This document shows positions 1 through 9,640 of a stretch of DNA of 64,000 nt, piece by piece (the stretch's first letter is position 1; every line of letters starts with the position of its first letter). The translations under genes were made by a program, and so were the position numbers. The notes below the pieces were generated by a model. It saw only the letters and a program-made list of their open reading frames with translations, searched no databases and was not told the DNA's origin. Origin of the DNA: Paenibacillus agilis (lineage in GTDB: Bacteria; Bacillota; Bacilli; Paenibacillales; Paenibacillaceae); NCBI RefSeq assembly GCF_007786455.1, contig NZ_VNJK01000001.1:590673-654672 (forward strand), written 5' to 3'.

Positions 1-1730
1 ATGCCTCGATGCGCTATGAAGATCTGATCCACGACATCATCGCCTCTTACTCCAATTCTGATTGCATCGATATGGCATCCAACAACAAAACGATTCCGAA
101 ATGCCTCGTCCAGTACGAGGAGACAGATTGGCAATTTATTAAACGTCTTGCCTCGCACTTTGGCGCTGTATTAATTCCCGATGCGACGATGGAAGGACCG
201 AAGTTTTTCTACGGTATCCCAATTGGTCGCAATGGTGAAATTTATAACGACATCTACGATTACCGTAAAGATTTGAACGAATACCGATATGCCCTTGCGA
301 ATGGCGAAGATATTTCTAGCATCGACGACTTCCTTGTTTACAAGGTGGAAAGCGGCAAAGTATTTAACATGGGCGACAATATTACGTTCCGAGGCGACCT
401 TTGGAAAGTGTCTGCGGTTGAGGCCCACATGGATGGTGGCTTGCTCAAGTTCCGCTATGAGCTGTCCAAGGAGCCGAGTATCCGCCAGAACTTTATTTAC
501 AATGACAAGATTATAGGTGCTTCCTTACAAGGGAAAATACTCGATGTTGCCAAAGACACAGTCAAGGTGCATCTTGAGGTGGATAAGCAGCAATCCGCGG
601 GGGAAGCAAGTTGGTTCTCCTATGCATCGCTTTATACAGCGGAGGGAAACAGCGGTTTCTATTGCATGCCGGAGAAAGGTGACTCCGTTATGCTTTACTT
701 CCCTGATGGGGAGGAGAAGAATGCTACCGCGATGAGTTCTGTCCGCAAAGGAGGCGGCAGCTCGCCGAAACATGCTGATCCGAGCGTGAAGTATTGGGGA
801 GGCCCAAACGGCAAGGAGCTAAAGATGACGCCGAGTGAGGTGTCGTTAACCGCGCAAGCGGGAAGTATCTTTATCCGAATGACTGATGACGGCGGAATTG
901 TGGTGAAGAGCGATAAGCCTTTAACGATAACGTCAAAAAAGAATATGAGCCTCGATGCGACGAAAAAGCTTGTCATTTCCGCACAGGAAGGCATTGAAAT
1001 GACTTGCGATACGAGCAGTATTATTTTAGATGGCCAGACAGATATACAAGCTTCGGTTATTAAAATGGAAGGGATTAAGAAAAATCCTGTCACCGTTGCA
1101 CAGATGCCAGAGCTGGATGCGGCTGAAGTGCAAATCGAGGAGGCACCAAAGCCGGAGAAGAAGTCGTTCTGGGGCGGTTTGCTGGATGGTGTGCAATTGG
1201 CACTTGACGTGGTCGGGATGATCCCGGTTGTCGGCGAAGTTGCCGACCTTGCGAACGGTGCGATTTCATTAGGCCGTGGCGATTATGTTGGAGCCGCGCT
1301 ATCTTTTGCAGCAGCATGCCCGATTGGGGGACAAGTAGCAACTGGAGCGAAATGGGCCCGCAAAATTGGCAAGGCGGCGAAAGGAAGTAAAGCGGGACAA
1401 GCCGTCATTAGAGCGGGAGTCAAGGTCGTCAAGGCAGGTGACCGCTTGAAGAACGTTATCGACAAGTCGGATGTATTGAAAAATGTGCGCCGTGTGTGGT
1501 CGCAGCTTGGCGGTGTGCTGACCTCTGCGCGGAACTTGCTTAGCAACCTTTCAATGTCGCAGATGCTGGCGAAGCTAACGAAGGCGATGGACGGGGTGAA
1601 AGATTTTGCCGCCGGCTTTATGAAGGTGTCGGATAAGATGATGGGTGTCATGGACGCCGTAGTAACTGTAGCGGATGCTAGTATACACTTCTTGGGCTCA
1701 CCTGGTATTTTGGATACGCTGGCCGTGAAT
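1..1730 (+). repeat. Direct repeat copy 1 of the vgrG body
   Basis: Near-identical to 7215-8517 except for two deletions in the second copy (bases equivalent to 753-1044 and one 69-bp segment near 1112-1181). Similarity stops close to where the toxin tip begins in this copy. Confidence 0.9.
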
Positions 1731-2264
1731 CCAGAGATGGCGATGGCTAGTATGATATTTGGCGTGTTTCCTGGTAAAAAGAAAAATGGGGCTAGAAGAA
1801 AACCTAAACCTAAACCAGATTCAAAGGCTAGTGCACAAGTTCTCGATCTTAAAAATGTGGACAATGCTGCAAAAGAATATGCTTCCAATTTGAGACGAGG
1901 TATTATTGATGGAGTAATTAAAAAAACAACTGGTGGAAAGATAGATGCAAAAGTATTGACCGTAGCAGTGGATAAAAAAACAGGTGAGATGTTCTACGGA
2001 ATTAGTGGATACAAGAACAACCCGACTAGGTTAAATGAAACACATAAAGATTTAAAGAGAATTCTTAATCATAAAAAAGATTCCGAAACCAATTATCCGT
2101 TAGATAATTGCGGTGAGTTCAATGCCATTAATCATGCACTAATAAATGGGAACAAGGTTACCGATTTAAAACTATATACAATAAATATTAAATCTGGAGA
2201 ATTTAAAGAAATGTGTTTGAATTGTAATGCGATGTACAGTAAATTAGTTACAATAATAAAATAA
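1..2264 (+). CDS. VgrG-like spike protein with C-terminal YwqJ-type deaminase toxin (5' partial)
   Basis: The reading frame is already open at base 3 (Ala-Ser before the first ATG at 9), and the second copy at 7.1 kb shows more coding sequence upstream, so the gene starts outside the window. Visible order: phage late-control-D/VgrG-type body (about residues 1-240), a repetitive beta spike (about 270-345), a proline/lysine linker, a hydrophobic Gly/Ala-rich pre-toxin stretch around VVGMIPVVGEVADLANGA, helices, then a basic KPKPKP junction and an AT-richer tip. The tip has a Cys-Gly-Glu motif in DNCGEFNAINHAL and a CLNC pair near the end, which is the zinc/catalytic pattern of YwqJ-like deaminases. 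VgrG proteins tip contractile injection systems; here the deaminase would be the payload, inferred to act on nucleic acid or nucleotide in a target cell. The next gene is a plausible immunity partner. The spike and deaminase families are well supported; the secretion machine is not in the window. Confidence 0.8.
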   Translation, partial: ASMRYEDLIHDIIASYSNSDCIDMASNNKTIPKCLVQYEETDWQFIKRLASHFGAVLIPDATMEGPKFFYGIPIGRNGEIYNDIYDYRKDLNEYRYALANGEDISSIDDFLVYKVESGKVFNMGDNITFRGDLWKVSAVEAHMDGGLLKFRYELSKEPSIRQNFIYNDKIIGASLQGKILDVAKDTVKVHLEVDKQQSAGEASWFSYASLYTAEGNSGFYCMPEKGDSVMLYFPDGEEKNATAMSSVRKGGGSSPKHADPSVKYWGGPNGKELKMTPSEVSLTAQAGSIFIRMTDDGGIVVKSDKPLTITSKKNMSLDATKKLVISAQEGIEMTCDTSSIILDGQTDIQASVIKMEGIKKNPVTVAQMPELDAAEVQIEEAPKPEKKSFWGGLLDGVQLALDVVGMIPVVGEVADLANGAISLGRGDYVGAALSFAAACPIGGQVATGAKWARKIGKAAKGSKAGQAVIRAGVKVVKAGDRLKNVIDKSDVLKNVRRVWSQLGGVLTSARNLLSNLSMSQMLAKLTKAMDGVKDFAAGFMKVSDKMMGVMDAVVTVADASIHFLGSPGILDTLAVNPEMAMASMIFGVFPGKKKNGARRKPKPKPDSKASAQVLDLKNVDNAAKEYASNLRRGIIDGVIKKTTGGKIDAKVLTVAVDKKTGEMFYGISGYKNNPTRLNETHKDLKRILNHKKDSETNYPLDNCGEFNAINHALINGNKVTDLKLYTINIKSGEFKEMCLNCNAMYSKLVTIIK

Positions 2265-2278
2265 TGAGGAGTGTAAAA

Positions 2279-2731
2279 ATGGTAGAAATGGTGCAGGACT
2301 TACTTGAGAAAGCTGGATGGTTTAAAGGTAGAAAAGTGGAAATTGGTAATTACTTGAAGGCATTAGATGGAGAAAATTACTCTGTATTCAAATGTGCTTC
2401 TGATTTTCTAGAAGAATATGGCGGATTGAAAATAAAGTTTGAAAATCCTAAAAGGCCAGAAAACTATCTCTCATTGAATATTGATCCAATTGGTGCAGCA
2501 AACTCGATTTTTAGAGAAGTATCAATAAGATATGAAAGATATTGTAACGAGGATTTTGTTATTATCGGAGAACTTCCACCTATGGATATGACGTGGTATA
2601 TTTCTTCTTCCGGGGATTTTTATGGTGGGAACGATGATTTTCTTATTCGTTTAGGAGGGAATTTTCATGAGGCACTTCAAAATGTAGTTAGTGGTGCCAA
2701 GTTGGATGTTATTATTGTCGAAGAAGAATGA
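2279..2731 (+). CDS. SUKH-3-type immunity protein
   Basis: A 150-residue protein starting right after the toxin. I chose ATG 2279 because GAGGAG lies 7 bases upstream; an in-frame ATG at 2264 overlapping the toxin stop has no such site. The N-terminus LLEKAGWFKGRKVEIGNY and the central LEEYGGLKIKF, followed by SLNIDPIGA, fit the SUKH-3 family, which frequently accompanies YwqJ-type deaminase toxins. Inferred role: bind and neutralise the deaminase tip in the producing cell. It is acidic and has no signal peptide or membrane segment, as expected for a cytoplasmic antitoxin. The assignment rests on motif memory plus gene order. Confidence 0.75.
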   Translation: MVEMVQDLLEKAGWFKGRKVEIGNYLKALDGENYSVFKCASDFLEEYGGLKIKFENPKRPENYLSLNIDPIGAANSIFREVSIRYERYCNEDFVIIGELPPMDMTWYISSSGDFYGGNDDFLIRLGGNFHEALQNVVSGAKLDVIIVEEE

Positions 2732-2828
2732 AGAATAGTATAGGAGATTAAATTCTAGTATTTAAATCGTAATAGAGATAACAAGCAGGTTTAGAATGAC
2801 TTAACAATCATACTTGATAACTTTGAAT

Positions 2829-2875
2829 GGCTTATTTCCACATGAACGATCAGATGGAATGAGCTTTTTTCTTTT
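2829..2875 (+). terminator. Rho-independent terminator after toxin-immunity cassette
   Basis: Stem GGCTTATTTCCA / TGGAATGAGC followed by a T-rich run. It resembles the terminator at 10203-10244, which closes the second cassette. The rest of the 246-base gap shows no gene. Confidence 0.7.
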
Positions 2876-2977
2876 AGGATGGCGTACATACATCTAAAAA
2901 AAAGGAATTCTAAGTGATATGTAGAATATTGTAATTAATTATAGGCGTCAGAGCATACTTTATGGTGGTGATTAGAT

Positions 2978-5900
2978 TTGGAAAAATTACCGGTGATTCT
3001 AGATCGTGAAATAAATGATCCTAGTTTAGATGCATTTGGGCACAGACATTATGCGATAGCTTTAAAACACATTGTCGAAAATAATAAACCCCCATTCAGT
3101 GTGGGATTACTAGGAAATTGGGGGGTCGGAAAAAGCACAATTAAAGAACTATATCTTCATGAATTACAGGATGATTTAGATCGAAAAAAAGCGGTTCTTC
3201 CAATTACTTTTAATGCATGGCGCTATGGTGGAGAAAATGTAAAGAGGGCTCTATTGCGACACGTATACATAACACTTGGCGGTAGAGAAGATGAATTAAA
3301 AGACAAAATGTATCATCAAATTTCTGAGGTTGTTCTAAAACCAAGAGCTTGGAAAGAAATTATATCTGAATTTTATCAGAGATACTTATGGTATCCGTCA
3401 CAAATGATATTTATTACGTTAGTAATTGTGTTCTTATTCAGCTACTTTTCAAAAGGGGTAAATGATCCTCTTATCCAGGCAGGTTTAGGTGCTGTACTAT
3501 CAATTGTGTTTACGGCTATTGCGAGGTTTGCTCTATCAGCAAATGGAATGGTGATACCTCGGTACTCAAATGTTACTAAAGTTTATCCACCAACCGTAAA
3601 TACTGAACAGTATGCTGATTTTTTAATTGAGCAACTGCATGTTTTTAAGAAGAGTACAGATGGTAAGTTAGTAGATAGAATCATTGTATTTGTGGATGAT
3701 CTTGATAGGCTCTCTTCAGAAGAAATGATAGAAGGCTTAGATGCAGTTCGTATATTTATGGAAATCCCTAAAGAAAAGCTTCCAGAACAATTGGGTATAG
3801 TGTTTGTTCTTTCATGTGATGAGGAAAAAATATCGTACGCATTATCAAATAAGAGAAACTCCGAGTACCTTCCTGCTTCTGTCTCAAATAAAAAAGATGC
3901 AAGAAGGTATCTCGATAGAATTTTTCAATTTAGGCTAGAGATACTTCCTTTTCCTAAGAGAGACTTGAGAACATATGCACAAGAAAAATTACTTTCTGCA
4001 ATGCCAGAATTCAGAAAAGAATTAGAAAGTAAAGGAATACAGTTGTCTAATATTGTAGATCGCTTAATCCATCCTGCCGTGCAAAGTCCAAGGAATGCTT
4101 TACAACTTGTAAACATGTTTATGCAATCTTGGTGGATTGCGAAAAAAAGGGAGTTTGAAGGAAGCAATACAAACATAACAGGAGGATTAAGCGAAGGAAA
4201 TGTAACTAATCATCCTGAAGCACTTGCTGTAGTATGTGCTCTAAGGGTTGATTTTCACTATTTTTATGAGGATTTACTTGAAGATCATAACCTAGTTGAT
4301 GCTTTTACGAGAACATTCATCCATAATTTGAATGATGGGTATAACCTATCTGAAAGATCTAAGCGAATATTGGGAAGGTATCGAGAAGAGGGAGAAGAAA
4401 ACGAAAAATATAAATTGAAAGAAGAGTATTATTCTTTAAGGCAATATTTAAGATATGTGCAGGGAATAAGATTGCCTAATTATTTACAACCAATTATATT
4501 GCTGTCCCAAGACAAAGTAAGTCGTAAGATAGGAAATAATCGATTGGTGTATGAATCATTAATAAATGGAGATTCAACAGCAATATTTGATGAGTTCTCG
4601 CTTTCCATTGATCCCACTAAAACTCTTCCAATTGAGTTCATGGGAGCCGTTAATGAGATTATTGAGGATCTCCAAAATGAAACTGATCTTTACATTATTA
4701 ACTCATCGATTACGTTAGGAGAAATTTCGAGTAAATTTCCTGTGGAAAACTTTTATACAGCTATAGGCTTTTTATGTAATTCATTAATAAACTTCCCGGA
4801 TATAAGATGGAAATTAGGTTTGGATAATATTAATGAGATATATGATCGAGCATCTACGGATCAAAAAGCTATTATAACTGACATATTTATTGATGAATTT
4901 ATTAAAACTGAGGATGTAATAACATTCAAATTAAAATCGGGCCAATTCCCTACTATTGAAGAATTAACTGAAATTATTAATACTGCTGTTGAGATGATCT
5001 TAAAAGCTAAGTTTATTGATAATGTCCGTTTTAAAGGAGAAAGTAGATTTTTTGCGTGGTTAAAATTAAGAAGATATTCAAACAATAGGAAAGAAGATAA
5101 TGTATCCTATACAATACTTGAAAACTGGGTTGAGAAATATCCTGAATTATTAGAAAAGATAGGTATTGATTATCTGGATGAAGGGATTAGGAAACTAGGG
5201 CAAGGAACAGAGCTCAATAACTCTAAATTTGTTGAATCATTTAATTTAGTGGTTAATCGTGAATGGTTACTTGGAGAAGAAAGTAAAAATAAAATTTGGC
5301 TCTTACTTACAAAAGGAATCAAAGTGAAGCAAGAATATATTTCTATGTGTGTCCTTGAACAAGTGACGAATAAATTAATATTTTCTTCAGAGATGCAGTA
5401 TAATGACTTTCTCTATTCAGTTTTAGAGAGGGTAATATCCCATGAAAAAAATCAAGAAGAATGGGCTTTGAATAACTATGAAAAGTTTATCGCATTAATA
5501 ATTGAATTAATCCAAGTTCCGTTTCAAATTTTTGATGACAACTATGATCTAATAGCTGAATTAACAGACTACTGGAAGAATAGAGAAGGAAAAGCCCAAT
5601 TTACAATCCAATTTGCCAATATTATTCGAATGAAAGATGAGTATCAATTCAATAAAATTTTGAAGAAAATAATTGGATTATTACCGAATGAGGTACATGA
5701 GGATTATATTAAGTACATAGGTGATAACTACCTTAATTTATCAATAGAAAATCAAAAGTTAGTTGTTGATTATTATAATGGATTAACCACGACTACTTCT
5801 ATTGATAATGAAATGGTCAGAAGCTTTGGAGTTTTACTAAAGAAAATAGATTATGAGGCAACTCAAGAAAGCAATTTAAATATCTTACTTTCAAGCTTAT

Positions 5901-6991
5901 TTAGTAGATTACATGAGTGGAGCAATTATAATGAATATACTACCAAGTTATTGCCTTCCATTTCTCATTTAATTGGTTTTACTAATATAAGTAATATAGG
6001 ATTTGCAATCCAAACTTTGTTCACTAGTTCAACTACAATGAATAATTTTGAGGTTTACAACATACTCTCATCTAGCATGATTGATAAAATGCCAAAGGAA
6101 TCTAATGCACTTTCCCCATATGACCCTGAAGAAATATTCAACTCAGCACATTCGGTTATTTCAAGAGCGTATAATTACAATAACTTGAATATGATTCATG
6201 CTTTGGAACTAATAAACTCTATGGTGAAAAGTGCTGTTATTTCGAATGATTACGACGAGAAGGTAATGGAATTGGCACTACTTTATTGGGAAAACGGGTA
6301 CAAAGAAGAAACAAAAGAAATAATAGCGAATAATACTTTTTTGCCAACTAAAGAACAATATTATCAAATTATTAGCTCTACAAATACAGGGGAACTTAGT
6401 GAAAGAAAAGTGCTGCAGGGATTACTGGACAAACTATCATCTCATGTCGAAAATGAAATGTTCATTGCAGTTTCTCTTGATATAATTAAAGAATTGAGTA
6501 GAGATGTGATAGAAATGTGGGTGAAGGCAAATTCCGGAAAGGAAGAACTGCTTATTGAAATACTAAAAAATGGAGGGCTGAATAATGAACAATTAAAGAT
6601 TGTTACTCTCATGATATTAAAGAGATTAAAACCTGAAAATCAAAAATTAGTACATAATTTGATTCATGAAAGTATCGCTATATTTGAAAAAGAAAAAGAG
6701 AAAGATGGGGCATTTAAAGTTATTTTTGAACGTAGGAATAATATTAATAACCTGTTTCTGGAAGAATCTATGATTAATCTTTATGAAACCTTGCTATTGT
6801 GTTTAATTAAGACAAGCAGTATATCGCTTAAGCGCTCATTTGCAGACTGGCTTTTTGAAACCAAAGCTGGGCTATTTTTAAGGAATATAGGAAAGTATAA
6901 GACAAATAATGTTGATATTGAGATATTACTTGAAGTATTTAAAAATAGTAGATCATTAAAGAAAATGTACAATTCAAAAGAAGGAGCATAA
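2978..6991 (+). CDS. KAP-family membrane P-loop NTPase
   Basis: A 1337-residue protein with TTG start (GGTGGTG 7 bases upstream). Walker A GNWGVGKST is at about residues 46-54, two hydrophobic segments lie at about 142-160 and 163-186, and Walker B IIVFVDDLDRL is at about 235-245. Transmembrane segments inserted between Walker A and B are the hallmark of KAP NTPases. The remaining ~900 residues look alpha-helical and carry no motif I recognise. The gene is visibly more AT-rich than the vgrG body, suggesting acquisition. KAP proteins are membrane-bound NTPases, several linked to phage exclusion or plasmid-borne defence. Here it sits inside a toxin island and ends in its own terminator, so a defence or membrane-protection role is possible but not shown. 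Confidence 0.8.
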   Translation: MEKLPVILDREINDPSLDAFGHRHYAIALKHIVENNKPPFSVGLLGNWGVGKSTIKELYLHELQDDLDRKKAVLPITFNAWRYGGENVKRALLRHVYITLGGREDELKDKMYHQISEVVLKPRAWKEIISEFYQRYLWYPSQMIFITLVIVFLFSYFSKGVNDPLIQAGLGAVLSIVFTAIARFALSANGMVIPRYSNVTKVYPPTVNTEQYADFLIEQLHVFKKSTDGKLVDRIIVFVDDLDRLSSEEMIEGLDAVRIFMEIPKEKLPEQLGIVFVLSCDEEKISYALSNKRNSEYLPASVSNKKDARRYLDRIFQFRLEILPFPKRDLRTYAQEKLLSAMPEFRKELESKGIQLSNIVDRLIHPAVQSPRNALQLVNMFMQSWWIAKKREFEGSNTNITGGLSEGNVTNHPEALAVVCALRVDFHYFYEDLLEDHNLVDAFTRTFIHNLNDGYNLSERSKRILGRYREEGEENEKYKLKEEYYSLRQYLRYVQGIRLPNYLQPIILLSQDKVSRKIGNNRLVYESLINGDSTAIFDEFSLSIDPTKTLPIEFMGAVNEIIEDLQNETDLYIINSSITLGEISSKFPVENFYTAIGFLCNSLINFPDIRWKLGLDNINEIYDRASTDQKAIITDIFIDEFIKTEDVITFKLKSGQFPTIEELTEIINTAVEMILKAKFIDNVRFKGESRFFAWLKLRRYSNNRKEDNVSYTILENWVEKYPELLEKIGIDYLDEGIRKLGQGTELNNSKFVESFNLVVNREWLLGEESKNKIWLLLTKGIKVKQEYISMCVLEQVTNKLIFSSEMQYNDFLYSVLERVISHEKNQEEWALNNYEKFIALIIELIQVPFQIFDDNYDLIAELTDYWKNREGKAQFTIQFANIIRMKDEYQFNKILKKIIGLLPNEVHEDYIKYIGDNYLNLSIENQKLVVDYYNGLTTTTSIDNEMVRSFGVLLKKIDYEATQESNLNILLSSLFSRLHEWSNYNEYTTKLLPSISHLIGFTNISNIGFAIQTLFTSSTTMNNFEVYNILSSSMIDKMPKESNALSPYDPEEIFNSAHSVISRAYNYNNLNMIHALELINSMVKSAVISNDYDEKVMELALLYWENGYKEETKEIIANNTFLPTKEQYYQIISSTNTGELSERKVLQGLLDKLSSHVENEMFIAVSLDIIKELSRDVIEMWVKANSGKEELLIEILKNGGLNNEQLKIVTLMILKRLKPENQKLVHNLIHESIAIFEKEKEKDGAFKVIFERRNNINNLFLEESMINLYETLLLCLIKTSSISLKRSFADWLFETKAGLFLRNIGKYKTNNVDIEILLEVFKNSRSLKKMYNSKEGA

Positions 6992-7035
6992 TTATTAATT
7001 TTTGAAATGTGGGTCAAAGTATTTACTATAAATAG

Positions 7036-7072
7036 GCCTGTTCTATCTGATTAGGATAGAACAGGCTTTTTG
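7036..7072 (+). terminator. Rho-independent terminator after KAP gene
   Basis: Stem GCCTGTTCTATC / GATAGAACAGGC with a short loop, followed by a T tract. Confidence 0.85.
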
Positions 7073-7120
7073 ATGCTAGTAAAGTAAGCTAGTTTATTTT
7101 GTTCGGTATAATAAAATGAA

Positions 7121-8623
7121 TTGCGCATGGTCCGCGGTATTTACTACATAAGGGTCGAAGCTGAATCCTATAAGGTTCTATATGACCGCGAGTATCGCAC
7201 ACGTTCTTTCCAACATGCCTCGATGCGCTATGAAGATCTGATCCACGACATCATCGCCTCTTACTCCAATTCTGATTGCATCGATATGGCATCCAACAAC
7301 AAAACGATTCCGAAATGCCTCGTCCAGTACGAGGAGACAGATTGGCAATTTATAAAACGTCTTGCTTCGCACTTTGGTGCGGTATTAATTCCCGATACGA
7401 CGATGGAAGGACCGAAGTTTTTCTGCGGTGTCCCAATCGGTCGCAATGGCGAGATTCATAACGACATCTACGATTACCGTAAAGATTTGAACGAATACCG
7501 ATATGCCCTTGCGAATGGCGAGGATATTTCTAGCAGCGACGACTTCCTTGTTTACAAGATGGAAAGCGGCAAAGTGTTTAACATGGGCGATAATATTACA
7601 TTCCGAGGCGGCCTTTGGAAAGTGTCTGCAGTTGAGGCCCACATGGATGGTGGCTTGCTCAAGTTCCGTTATGAGTTGTCTAAGGAGCCAAGTATTTGCC
7701 AGAACTTTATTTACAATGACAAGATTATAGGTGCTTCCTTGTAAGGGAAAATACTCGATGTTGCCAAAGACACGGTCAAGGTGCATCTTGAGGTGGATAA
7801 GCAGCAATCTGTGGTGGAAGCAAGTTGGTTCTCCTATGCATCGCTTTATACGGCGGAGGGAAACAGCGGTTGCTATTGCATGCCAGAGAAAGGTGACTCG
7901 GTTATGCTTTACTTCCCAGATGGGGAAGAGAAGAACGCTACCGCGATGAGTTCTGTCCGCAAAGGATACAAGCTTCGGTTATTAAAATGGAAGGGATTAA
8001 GAAAAATCCTGTCACCGATGCACCGATGCCAGAGCTGGATGGTGTGCAATTGGCACTCGACGTGGTCGGGATGATCCCGGTTGTCGGAGAAGTTGCCGAC
8101 CTTGCGAACGGGGCGATTTCATTAGGCCGTGTTGATTATGTTGGTGCTGCGTTATCTTTTGCAGCAGCATGCCCGATTGGGGGACAAGTAGCAACTGGAG
8201 CGAAATGGGCCCGCAAAATCGGCAAAGCCGCGAAAGGAAGCAAAGCGGGACAAGCCGTTATTAAAGCGGGGGTCAAGGTCGTCAAGGCAGGCGACCGCTT
8301 GAAGAACGTTATCGACAAGGCGGATGTACTGAAAAATGTACGGCGTGTGTGGTCACAGCTAGGCGGTATGCTGACCTCTGCAAGGAATTTGCTTAGTAAT
8401 TTGTCGATGTCGCAGATGCTAGCGAAGGCGATGGACGTCATGGATAACATGGCTACCCTAGCTGATGCTGGAACACACTTCTTAGGGACTCCTGGTTTTT
8501 CAGATATGTTGGCTGTATATTCGGGTGGAAACTGATGTGAAGATAACCGACGTTGGCTTTGGTGTAGATGAATTAAAGATAAAAGACTGGAATGAAAGTA
8601 TAAAAGACTATAATAAAAAATAG
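7121..8623 (+). pseudogene. Decayed orphan VgrG-toxin gene
   Basis: Second copy of the spike gene, about 7.2 kb downstream. It begins with residues absent from the window copy (GIYYIRVEAESYKVLYDREY) but still lacks a complete N-terminus. Relative to copy 1 it has a nonsense codon at 7742-7744 (CAA to TAA), a 292-bp deletion at about 7966/7967 that removes the beta spike and shifts frame, and an in-frame 69-bp deletion at about 8035 between 8-bp repeats GCTGGATG. The frame that follows runs to a stop at 8533-8535. A +1 frame then encodes a short remnant (KITDVGFGVDELKIKDWNES) to 8623, probably the end of a lost toxin tip. No functional spike or toxin can be made from it. Confidence 0.9.
7215..8517 (+). 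repeat. Direct repeat copy 2 of the vgrG body
   Basis: Matches bases 1-1730 at offset 7214 up to the first deletion. Many differences are single silent changes, showing time since duplication. Confidence 0.9.
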
Positions 8624-8645
8624 GATAATCTAAAGGGAGAATATA

Positions 8646-9620
8646 ATGTTAAACCAAAAAAAGTTAGAATTATCTTACAAAAGGTACAGTAAAAACTTTG
8701 TGGATGGAATCAAGTTTGAAGATGTCAAAGAGTATTATGAAAAGAGCAAAAAAGAAATTATTGGTATAGTTGAGTTGAATGATAGCGAGAAGGATCATAT
8801 TTTATTGATAGATCTTGGATCAATTTTCTCATATTATTTGTCACAGTGGAAAAACGATGTGTTGATTAGTAACGAAAATAGAGCAGATGGATTAAAGCAA
8901 ATGCAGATGGTCGTTTTTCATCAGTGCATGGTCCAGGAACTTTATAAAGTTCGTTATCCTAATATGAGAGTAAGATACACGTTTAGGGAGGTCATTGCAG
9001 CTTTAATTCATTTCACGATGTATGGGTGGGAGAAAGAAGAAAATTTATTGTTTAATTTTATAGTCGACCATCTTGGTGAGAATATCATGGAAGCCAATGA
9101 TAAAAATAAACATATATGGTTTTTGCTAGAGTTATACCTACAATATAGAAATAAAACAATTTTTGGGACGAGTAAAAAAATGTATTTAGCTGTAAAAGAA
9201 AAGTTTATGGAAGCTGGGCTAAGATACGGAATAATACCTGAAGAGCTGGATGTTTATGATGAAGTGTTAGAGAAATGGTCAACAAGTAGTACAGAAGAAA
9301 TAGAAAATTTGCTTGAAAAAATGTCATTACACCACTCTAAACTGGCCTCAGAAATAGGTCAGCTAGGTGAATTTGGTGACTTTAGATATGGATTCTATCC
9401 GTTTGAAATATTGTTCCTTATACACGTGAGGCATAAACTAGGCTTGTATGTTCCAACACAATTTGAGAACTTCTTGATGAATACGCCAGAAGCAAAAATG
9501 AAGATTGTAGATCCTGAACCTTATCCTGAATGGGATCCTTTGCTGCGTCTTATCGATCATTATTATCGTAAAAACTATCCGGACTATATCCCTAGTAAAC
9601 ACGGAGAGTTGTTTCAATAA
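8646..9620 (+). CDS. Orphan immunity-like protein, possibly PoNi (DUF1910/DUF1911)-like
   Basis: A 324-residue, helix-rich cytoplasmic protein with AAGGGAG upstream of ATG 8646. It sits exactly where an immunity gene would follow the toxin tip of the decayed spike gene. The C-terminal part (FGDFRYGFYPFEILFLIHV, then a proline-rich tail) is faintly like the PoNe-immunity DUF1911 domain, in which a GxxxFE-type segment is conserved, but I cannot confirm the family. Most likely it protects against a toxin no longer encoded here. It is AT-rich like other toxin/immunity modules. Confidence 0.45.
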   Translation: MLNQKKLELSYKRYSKNFVDGIKFEDVKEYYEKSKKEIIGIVELNDSEKDHILLIDLGSIFSYYLSQWKNDVLISNENRADGLKQMQMVVFHQCMVQELYKVRYPNMRVRYTFREVIAALIHFTMYGWEKEENLLFNFIVDHLGENIMEANDKNKHIWFLLELYLQYRNKTIFGTSKKMYLAVKEKFMEAGLRYGIIPEELDVYDEVLEKWSTSSTEEIENLLEKMSLHHSKLASEIGQLGEFGDFRYGFYPFEILFLIHVRHKLGLYVPTQFENFLMNTPEAKMKIVDPEPYPEWDPLLRLIDHYYRKNYPDYIPSKHGELFQ

Positions 9621-9640
9621 ATTATACGGAGGAAGCAAGT

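Noticed and set aside
1283-1888. 201-residue minus-strand open frame opposite the first spike gene
   Set aside because: It is the antisense shadow of the pre-toxin coding region, repeated opposite the second copy and without a start site.
8646-9620. Confident naming as a PoNe immunity protein
   Set aside because: Only a faint C-terminal similarity; kept as a low-confidence suggestion.
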